From NCBI GenBank assembly GCA_003222555.1, contig QHWL01000031.1, positions 1-7,658 of the forward strand: a stretch of 7,658 nucleotides of DNA. Direction: 5' to 3'. Each line of letters opens with the position of its first letter. Within the stretch, counting starts at the first letter, position 1. A program made the translations under genes and the position numbers. Under the pieces are notes generated by a model. It searched no databases. It was not told where the DNA came from and saw only the letters and a list, made by a program, of their open reading frames with translations. Below, piece by piece: positions 1 through 5,055 of the stretch. This DNA is from Acidobacteriota bacterium (GTDB lineage Bacteria; Acidobacteriota; Vicinamibacteria; Vicinamibacterales; CAVVIG01).

Positions 1-1
1 C

Positions 2-814
2 GTCAGTGCGCGCCTCGTGGAGATTTACAAGCTGGGCCAGGGACGCTACCTGCGACTCCTGCTGTCGACGTCCAACCTGGCGCAGGTGGGCCGAGCGTCG
101 CGCATAGTCGCCGCGCTCGCCAGGATCGATCGCGAGCGAATCGCGTCGCACCAGCGCACGCTCGACGAGTTGAAGACGGCGCGCATCGCCCTCCAAGCGC
201 GAAATCGACGCCTCGAGTCGCTCACAGCCGACGCGAAGCGTGCGCAGGCTGCCAACATTCGCGCCGCTCAGGCGCACGCCGATCTCATTCGTGATATCGA
301 TCGCCGTCGCGACTCGAACGCGCAGCTAGCCGGCGAGCTCCTGGGCGCCCAGCAGAAGCTGCAGGCCACATTGCGCGAGCTGGCCAAGGGGGGGACGGTG
401 GTCGAGCCGGCCGTGCTCCCGCTCGGTCCCTTCCGGGGTGATCTCGACTGGCCGGTCGCCGGCGCCATCCGGTACGGCTTCGGACGAGCCGCTGCCACGC
501 GCTCCACATCGTCGAACGGGATAGAAATTGCCGCCGAGGAAGGCGCGCCCACCGTCGCGGTCCACGGGGGCGTGGTCGCTTTTGCGGACGCTTTTGCCGG
601 TTTCGGCAACCTGGTCATCCTTGATCACGGGTCGCAGACCTTCAGCCTTTACGGAGATCTGCTCGATATCTCTGTGAAAAAAGGGGCCCGCATCGAGCAC
701 GGCCAGGCCCTGGGGACCGTCGGGAGCTCGGTCACAGGTCCGGCCGGACTCTATTTCGAGCTTCGCGTCGACGGTCAGACGGTCGATCCCTTACAATGGT
801 TGCGGAAAAGATAG
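2..814 (+). CDS. envC: EnvC-type murein hydrolase activator (degenerate LytM/M23 domain), 5' truncated
   Basis: The reading frame is open to the left edge, so the N-terminus (signal peptide and first coiled-coil part) lies outside; the GTG at 17 is internal (frame reads VSARLVEIYKLG across it). About 125 charged, Ala/Leu/Arg-rich residues form a coiled coil containing the EnvC-like stretch YKLGQGRYLRLLLSTSNL. A C-terminal LytM domain follows from about position 440 (GDLDWPVAGAIRYGFG) to the end (YFELRVDGQTVDPLQWL), which closely resembles the E. coli EnvC ending as I remember it. The M23 zinc/catalytic positions are all replaced: HxGID reads SNGIE (positions 512-526), YxHL reads YGDL, HLHFE reads GLYFE (positions 746-760). 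E. coli EnvC is likewise catalytically empty and activates periplasmic amidases under FtsEX control; the same role is inferred here. The stop lies 14 nt before the S41 gene, suggesting one operon, an arrangement known in proteobacteria (envC-ctpA). Confidence 0.85.
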   Translation, partial: VSARLVEIYKLGQGRYLRLLLSTSNLAQVGRASRIVAALARIDRERIASHQRTLDELKTARIALQARNRRLESLTADAKRAQAANIRAAQAHADLIRDIDRRRDSNAQLAGELLGAQQKLQATLRELAKGGTVVEPAVLPLGPFRGDLDWPVAGAIRYGFGRAAATRSTSSNGIEIAAEEGAPTVAVHGGVVAFADAFAGFGNLVILDHGSQTFSLYGDLLDISVKKGARIEHGQALGTVGSSVTGPAGLYFELRVDGQTVDPLQWLRKR

Positions 815-828
815 CGCCATAGGTTTTT

Positions 829-1995
829 ATGACGTCAAGAACGCGCATCATCGTCATGTCAATTACCGCCCCCGTGGTCGCGTTCGCGATTATCGGCGGG
901 CTGCTCGGCAAGGTTCTCGCCCGTGAAGACACGTACCAGCACCTCAAGATCTTCGACGATGTCGTGAGCTTGATCACGAGCAACTATGTCGAAGAGGTGA
1001 ACGTCGACAAAGTGATGCGCGGCGCGATGCACGGCCTCGCCGATGGCCTCGATCCCGACAGCGCGTATCTCACACCCGACGAAGTCAAGCAGGTCGAGGC
1101 GGGCGCGCCGCTGGCGGCCGGCGATGTCGGCATCGACCTGACGCGACAGTACTATCTCCGCGTCATTGCCACGCGCGACAACTCGCCGGCGGCCAAAGCC
1201 GGGCTCCGAACTGGCGACTACGTGCGCGCGATTAACGACACTCCCACGCGCGAGATGTCGGTGTGGGAAGGCGTCCGCGCGCTGCGAGGGGCGCCGGGTT
1301 CGAAGGTCGCGCTCACGGTCATCCGCGGCAACGCCGCCGACCCGCACGTCCTCGAGCTGACCCGCGAAGTGCCGCCGGCCGTTGAGGTCACCGGCCGGAT
1401 GGCGGCGCCCGGCGTCGGCTACGTGCGCATCATCACTCTCGGTCCCAAGGCCGCGGGTCAGTTGAAGGCGCAAGTCGCTCAGCTCGCCGGCAGCGGCGCG
1501 TCCAAGCTCATCGTCGACGTCCGACGCACCTCGGGCGGCATGCTCGACGACGGGGTGGCGGTGGCGCGATTGTTCGTCGCCAAGGGCACCCTCGCGATGC
1601 GCGAAGCGAAAGGCGGCCAACGCGAAATCATTGCCGCGGCGTCGGGCGACGGCGGCATCACGCTCCCGACGATCGTGCTCATCGACATCGGCACGTCGGC
1701 CGCGGCGGAGCTTTTCGCCTCGGCGCTCAGCGGCAATCAGCGCGCCGAGCTCATCGGCGGGCGTACCATCGGACGCGCCGCTCTGCAGAGGCTGATCAAA
1801 TTGCCCGACGGCAGCGGCTTGTGGCTGACGACGACGCGGTACCTGACGCCTGCGGGCACGCCGCTCCACGAGAAAGGCCTCGAGCCGGCTGTCGTCGTCG
1901 ACGAACCGGACGTCGAGTTCGGCCAGCCCGCGCCTGCGACCGACGCCACTCTCGACAAAGCGCTCGAACGCTTCTCCGCAAAGAAAGCCGCCTGA
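829..1995 (+). CDS. Membrane-anchored PDZ/S41 (CtpA-like) protein, predicted catalytically inactive
   Basis: 388 residues. An N-terminal hydrophobic segment (about residues 7-30) is a signal anchor or signal peptide placing the rest in the periplasm. A CtpA-type N-terminal helix region (DDVVSLITSNYVEEVNVDKV, then GLADGLDPDSAYLTPDE) is followed by a PDZ domain (about 95-170, PAAKAGLRTGDYVRAIND) and an S41 core (about 190-355) with VDVRRTSGGMLDDGVAVARL and a C-terminal LTTTRYLTPAGTPLHEKGLEP. In active carboxyl-terminal proteases the core carries S-A-S-A-S-E with the central Ser as nucleophile, and TFGKG with the Lys 25 residues later. Here the aligned stretch is GTSAAAEL with Ala291 (codon 1699-1701) at the nucleophile, and TIGRA with Arg316 (codon 1774-1776) at the Lys; Gln320 is kept. 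The fold is thus intact but the Ser/Lys dyad is missing. The ATG at 829 has only a weak AGG ahead, and translation may be coupled to the envC-like gene 14 nt upstream. It could act as a PDZ adaptor or regulator. Confidence 0.88.
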   Translation: MTSRTRIIVMSITAPVVAFAIIGGLLGKVLAREDTYQHLKIFDDVVSLITSNYVEEVNVDKVMRGAMHGLADGLDPDSAYLTPDEVKQVEAGAPLAAGDVGIDLTRQYYLRVIATRDNSPAAKAGLRTGDYVRAINDTPTREMSVWEGVRALRGAPGSKVALTVIRGNAADPHVLELTREVPPAVEVTGRMAAPGVGYVRIITLGPKAAGQLKAQVAQLAGSGASKLIVDVRRTSGGMLDDGVAVARLFVAKGTLAMREAKGGQREIIAAASGDGGITLPTIVLIDIGTSAAAELFASALSGNQRAELIGGRTIGRAALQRLIKLPDGSGLWLTTTRYLTPAGTPLHEKGLEPAVVVDEPDVEFGQPAPATDATLDKALERFSAKKAA

Positions 1996-2032
1996 CGAGG
2001 GCCCCGGAGCTGGGCGCAGCTTTAGGTCAACG

Positions 2033-2038
2033 AGGAGG
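2033..2038 (+). promoter_or_regulatory. Strong ribosome binding site of the hydrolase gene
   Basis: AGGAGG lies 6 nt before the ATG at 2045 and fixes the start there. Another ATG at 2040 sits in a different frame that closes after about 36 codons. The strong site contrasts with the weak one of the preceding S41 gene and suggests independent, efficient translation. Confidence 0.8.
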
Positions 2039-2044
2039 AATGCG

Positions 2045-4174
2045 ATGTACCACGATCAAGTCGTCCCCCTTCCCATCAACCGCGAAGCGAAGCGACGAGC
2101 GCTCGTGCGGCTCGGCGCGGTCTGCGCACTTACGGCCGCCGGCGCGATGATCGCGGCTGCACCCGCCGATGCGCGCGTGAAGAAGATTCAAGTCACCACG
2201 AAGGAATCGCCGACCTTCGGCGGTTACTCGTGGCCGGGCGTTGGGCAGTACGAGAAGATCGCCGGCAAAGCGTTCGGCGAGCTCGATCCAAAAGATCCGA
2301 AAAACGCCGTGATCGTCGATCTGCAGCTCGCACCCAGGAATGCCAGCGGCAACGTCGAGTACTCGTTCGATTTTTACATTCTGAAGCCGATCGACTTGAC
2401 CAAGGGCAATCACAAGATGTTGTACGAGCCGCCCAACCGTGGCCGCAAGACCATCAACGCGCTCAATCGCGGGGTGGGCGGCAACGACCCGGGCTCGGTG
2501 ACGGATCCAATGCTTCTGGCAGACGCTTTTCTGATGCCGCAGGGGTATTCGATATCGTTCAGCGGCTGGGATCTCTCGGCGGGAACGAGCACAGCCGATT
2601 TCAATACGACCATCACAGTGCCGGTCGCCAAGAATCCGGATGGCTCGCCGATCACCGGTCCCTCGTATGAATACATCGTGAACGCGGGAGCTTCGTACGA
2701 GCTCACCTACCCGGCGGCGGGGCTCGACCAATCGAAGGCCACATTGACGCACAGGGTGCATCTCAACGACACCCCTCAGGTGGTGCCGGCCTCCGGTTGG
2801 CAATACGATGCGAGCGGCACCGCGATCTCGCTGCTGCCCGCGGGCACGTCGTTTGTCCCGAACGATATTTACGAATTCAGCTATACCGCGAAGAATCCGA
2901 CAGTCAACGGTGTCGGCTTTGCCGCCGTTCGCGACTGGAATGCATGGCTTCGCTATTCAACCAAGGACGACGTCGGCACCGCCAATCCGCTCGCGGGAGA
3001 CATCACCAGGATCTACACTGAGGTGTCCTCGCAACCGGGCCGCCTCCTGAACGACTTCCGCTATCTTGGCTTCAATCAGGCGGAGAACGGGAAGAAGGTG
3101 TTCGACGGCATGATGCAGTGGATCGCGGCCGGCGATGGCATCAGCATGAATTACCGCTGGTCCCAACCCGGGCGAACCGAGCGCAACCGGCAGGATCATC
3201 TGTTCGTCGAAGGCCGGTTTCCCTTCGCGAACGTCCCGACGAAGGACCCGATCACGGGCAAGACCGACAGCCGCTATGCAAAGTGCATGGCAAGCAACAC
3301 CTGTCCGTTTGCCATGGAGATCTTTTCTGCGAACGAGTATTGGGTCAAGGCCGCGTCGTTGATGACAACCGATCCGGCGGGCACCAAGGATCTACCGGAC
3401 TCGCCCTTCACGCGGATCTATTTCATGTCGAGCATGCAGCACGGCACCGGCAACGGAGCGTCGAAGGGTGTCTGCCAGCAGTTCCAGAATCCCCTGGACT
3501 CGCAGGCAGTGCAGCGCGCGCTGTTCACGGCACTGGATAGATGGGCGACGGCCGGAACGCCGCCCCCGCCGAGCCAGGTTCCCAGACTCTCCGACGGTAC
3601 GCTGGTCGCGGCCGATCAGGTCTCGACGGGATTCCCGCGCATACCTGGCGTCACCTACATCGGCCTGAAAACAACGCGCTACCTGCTGAACTACGGGCCG
3701 AACTTTTACACGACGGGAATTCCGACGATTAATCCGCCCGTGATCACGCCGCCGTACCAGGACAATCCAGCAAACGGTCCGATTTACCCGAGCTCCGTGC
3801 CCAAGACCGATGCGGATGGCAACGATGTCGCGGGGATTCGTCTGCCCGAAGTCCAGGTGCCGCTCGCGACTTACACGGGTTGGGCGCTCCGCGCTGGACC
3901 GCAGAACAACGATGGGTGCGAAGGTTCGGGCCAGTCCATTCGGTTCCCGAAAACCAAGGCCGACCGACTTGCCAGCGGCGATCCCCGTTTGTCCATCGAA
4001 GAGCGCTATGGCAATTTCGACACCTATTCTTCCCTGCTGAAGAACGCGATCGGTAATCTGTCGCGGCAGGGCTTCTTGTTGCCTTTCGATGCGGAGTCGG
4101 CGCTGAACAAGAACCTGAACAACGTGCTGAGCAATAATCTCCTGCCGAAGACAGGGGGGCTCGCCAGCAAGTAA
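2045..4174 (+). CDS. Secreted alpha/beta-hydrolase-domain protein (Abhydrolase_10-like)
   Basis: 709 residues. A signal peptide is visible: basic stretch EAKRRALVR, hydrophobic core GAVCALTAAGAMIAA, likely cleavage after APADA (about residue 43), so the product is exported. The body resembles, from memory, the roughly 600-700-residue 'alpha/beta hydrolase domain-containing protein' family (Pfam Abhydrolase_10): YEPPNRGRK, then LMPQGYSISFSGWD, then YLGFNQAENGKKVFDGMMQWIAAGDG, then YWVKAASLMTTDPAGTKDLP, RIYFMSSMQHG and GIRLPEVQVPLATYTGWALR. The probable nucleophile elbow is VSSQPG (residues 327-332, Ser329) where I expect GxSQSG, and His466 in MSSMQHG is a candidate catalytic His. Cys414/Cys420 could form a disulfide. 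Substrate is unknown; esterase or peptidase activity would be a guess. It is separated from the S41 gene by 49 nt and ends well before the HU promoter; codon use looks slightly less GC-rich than its neighbours by eye, not computed. Confidence 0.75.
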   Translation: MYHDQVVPLPINREAKRRALVRLGAVCALTAAGAMIAAAPADARVKKIQVTTKESPTFGGYSWPGVGQYEKIAGKAFGELDPKDPKNAVIVDLQLAPRNASGNVEYSFDFYILKPIDLTKGNHKMLYEPPNRGRKTINALNRGVGGNDPGSVTDPMLLADAFLMPQGYSISFSGWDLSAGTSTADFNTTITVPVAKNPDGSPITGPSYEYIVNAGASYELTYPAAGLDQSKATLTHRVHLNDTPQVVPASGWQYDASGTAISLLPAGTSFVPNDIYEFSYTAKNPTVNGVGFAAVRDWNAWLRYSTKDDVGTANPLAGDITRIYTEVSSQPGRLLNDFRYLGFNQAENGKKVFDGMMQWIAAGDGISMNYRWSQPGRTERNRQDHLFVEGRFPFANVPTKDPITGKTDSRYAKCMASNTCPFAMEIFSANEYWVKAASLMTTDPAGTKDLPDSPFTRIYFMSSMQHGTGNGASKGVCQQFQNPLDSQAVQRALFTALDRWATAGTPPPPSQVPRLSDGTLVAADQVSTGFPRIPGVTYIGLKTTRYLLNYGPNFYTTGIPTINPPVITPPYQDNPANGPIYPSSVPKTDADGNDVAGIRLPEVQVPLATYTGWALRAGPQNNDGCEGSGQSIRFPKTKADRLASGDPRLSIEERYGNFDTYSSLLKNAIGNLSRQGFLLPFDAESALNKNLNNVLSNNLLPKTGGLASK

Positions 4175-4322
4175 CGTCGGCCTCGACACCACAAGCCGAC
4201 CGGCGTCGCACAATCGCTCTTTTGCCCCGTTCGGGCGATCGAGTTCGCGATCCCGGCGTTCCCGGCGCTCCGTGATCTTGCGTGGCGTTGATCGCAAGGC
4301 CCGGAGAAATCGCCGTTTCCCC
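4175..4322 (+). other. Intergenic spacer with short weak inverted repeats
   Basis: No credible gene is seen. It contains a 6-bp inverted repeat GTCGGC/GCCGAC (4176-4181 and 4195-4200) just after the hydrolase stop, and CTTGCG/CGCAAG (4277-4282 and 4293-4298). Neither is followed by a T-run at the right place, so no intrinsic terminator is called; a Rho-dependent end is possible. Confidence 0.5.
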
Positions 4323-4352
4323 TTGACACCTCTGCGCGCCGTCGCATATAAC
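4323..4352 (+). promoter_or_regulatory. Sigma70-type promoter of the HU gene
   Basis: TTGACA at 4323-4328 is a perfect -35 consensus. TATAAC at 4347-4352 matches the -10 consensus at five of six bases, with an 18-nt spacer. Transcription would begin near 4359, giving a leader of about 60 nt before the HU start codon. Strong housekeeping-type promoters fit the abundance of HU. Confidence 0.75.
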
Positions 4353-4419
4353 GGCGTAGCATTTCCATCATGCGCCGAATGTTCCCCAGCATGTCCGGCG
4401 ATTTTCCTCAGGAGGTTGC

Positions 4420-4692
4420 ATGAACAAACAAGACGTCGCAGCAAAGATCGCCAAGGACACCGGAATCACGAAGACGAACGCGGCGGCCGTGATCGATTCG
4501 ATGATCGACGGAATCACCAAGGCGCTCAAGAAGGGCGATCCGGTGTCATTCGTCGGCTTCGGCACGTTCAAGGTCGCGAACCGCAAGGCGCGCACCGCGC
4601 GCAATCCGCAGACGGGCGCCGCAATCAACATTCCAAAGCGCCGCGTGCCGCGCTTCAGCGCGGGGAAGGCACTGAAGCAGGCGGTGAGATAA
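4420..4692 (+). CDS. hup: HU-family DNA-binding protein
   Basis: 90 residues, the usual length of HU/IHF subunits. The N-terminal helices (NKQDVAAKIAKDTGITKTNA, then VIDSMIDGITKALKKGD) give dimerisation, followed by the family signature VSFVGFGTFKVANRKART and the DNA-binding beta-arm with the RNP tip (Arg61-Asn62-Pro63) intercalating at DNA kinks. The end IPKRRVPRFSAGKALKQAVR is typical of HU. It works as a homodimer in the nucleoid, binding and bending DNA with little sequence specificity. The start is set by AGGAGG at 4410-4415, 4 nt before the ATG, and by alignment of MNKQDVA to known HU N-termini. It has its own promoter at 4323-4352 and is probably monocistronic, since the next gene is a tRNA with its own promoter. 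HU rather than IHF is likely but not proven from sequence alone. Confidence 0.95.
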   Translation: MNKQDVAAKIAKDTGITKTNAAAVIDSMIDGITKALKKGDPVSFVGFGTFKVANRKARTARNPQTGAAINIPKRRVPRFSAGKALKQAVR

Positions 4693-4706
4693 GAGCGCTG
4701 CCGAGT

Positions 4707-4733
4707 CTGGTAATTCGGTCATTCAATTACCAG
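4707..4733. repeat. Perfect 9-bp inverted repeat (hairpin) after the HU gene
   Basis: CTGGTAATT (4707-4715) and AATTACCAG (4725-4733) are exact reverse complements around a 9-nt loop. It begins 15 nt after the HU stop codon, where a transcript 3' end would be expected. No T-run follows, so it may protect the HU mRNA 3' end rather than be a standard intrinsic terminator. Confidence 0.65.
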
Positions 4734-4735
4734 TC

Positions 4736-4810
4736 ATCACGAAGGCACGAAGCTCACGAAGCGAACAGGAAGTCCGTTTTTGTTTTCGTGTACCTTCGTG
4801 ACTTCGTGAT
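4736..4810. repeat. Long imperfect palindrome made of CACGAAG/CTTCGTG heptads
   Basis: The left arm 4736-4761 carries three CACGAAG heptads and the right arm 4784-4810 the complementary TTCGTG units. Base by base, 4736-4744 pairs with 4802-4810 (9 bp). One mismatch follows (4745/4801), then 4746-4752 with 4794-4800 (7 bp). After a small internal loop, 4755-4760 pairs with 4785-4790. The apical loop of about 23 nt includes TTTTTGTTTT. The iterated heptads in both arms suggest a dispersed intergenic palindromic element rather than a gene-specific regulator. An intrinsic terminator is less likely, because the T-run lies in the loop. Confidence 0.7.
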
Positions 4811-4847
4811 AAGCCGTTACGTTCGCGTAGTTGCCCCGTCCTCCTCG

Positions 4848-4877
4848 TTGACTCCCCTTCTCGCGCGTTGTTATACT
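4848..4877 (+). promoter_or_regulatory. Sigma70-type promoter of the tRNA-Val/thrS unit
   Basis: TTGACT at 4848-4853 and TATACT at 4872-4877 each match consensus at five of six bases, with an 18-nt spacer, the same spacing as the HU promoter upstream. The predicted transcript start near 4884 lies about 29 nt before the mature tRNA 5' end, typical of a tRNA precursor leader trimmed by RNase P. Confidence 0.72.
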
Positions 4878-4912
4878 GAGCGTTCGTCTAACGCCTGTAT
4901 TTTCAAAGATGT

Positions 4913-4988
4913 AGGCGCGTAGCTCAGAGGTTAGAGCGCCTGCTTGACACGCAGGAGGTCGGTGGTTCGAGTCCACCCGTGCCTACCA
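4913..4988 (+). tRNA. tRNA-Val (anticodon GAC)
   Basis: A complete 76-nt cloverleaf. The acceptor stem AGGCGCG pairs with CGTGCCT (one G:U). The D stem is GCTC/GAGC, the anticodon stem CCTGC/GCAGG with loop TTGACAC. The anticodon is GAC at 4946-4948, reading Val codons GUC and GUU. The T stem is GGTGG/CCACC with loop TTCGAGT, the discriminator is A, and CCA is encoded (4986-4988). It lies 29 nt after a predicted transcript start and 67 nt before thrS on the same strand, so the two are likely co-transcribed. Confidence 0.96.
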
Positions 4989-5003
4989 TCACCATTCGTC
5001 GTG

Positions 5004-5018
5004 TCCGGCGTGGCCGGA
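5004..5018 (+). repeat. Short hairpin between tRNA-Val and thrS
   Basis: TCCGGC (5004-5009) and GCCGGA (5013-5018) form a perfect 6-bp stem with a GTG loop, 15 nt after the tRNA 3' end. No T-run follows, so it is not a clear terminator; it could mark a processing site between the tRNA and the thrS message. Confidence 0.4.
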
Positions 5019-5055
5019 TCGTGTTGACGCTGAAGGCTTCGCCGGCCGCTCCTGC

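Noticed and set aside
859..1869. Long minus-strand ORF (336 codons) opposite the S41 gene
   Set aside because: Composition is Arg/Asp/Ala-rich without any domain, and it mirrors the high-GC codon pattern of the real gene on the + strand.
2006..2023. Small hairpin AGCTG/CAGCT followed by TTTA between the S41 and hydrolase genes
   Set aside because: Only 5 Watson-Crick pairs and three T's; too weak to call an intrinsic terminator.
4223..4262. Short inverted repeats (GCCC/GGGC, GATCG/CGATC) upstream of the HU promoter
   Set aside because: Four- to five-bp stems are expected by chance in GC-rich DNA, and no T-run or operator symmetry supports them.
4272..4922. Plus-strand ORF of 216 codons spanning HU and the spacer
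   Set aside because: It overlaps the HU gene in another frame, runs through promoter, palindrome and into the tRNA, and has no recognisable domain.
4737..4976. Minus-strand ORF of 79 codons beginning MDSNHRPPACQAG
   Set aside because: It is antisense to tRNA-Val and the heptad palindrome. This kind of MDSNHRPPACQAG peptide is a classic artefact of reading tRNA-Val backwards.
4989..5055. Possible T-box or tRNA-like operator controlling thrS
   Set aside because: The spacer is only 67 nt, has no T-box sequence, and shows no Thr anticodon-like loop as in the E. coli thrS operator.
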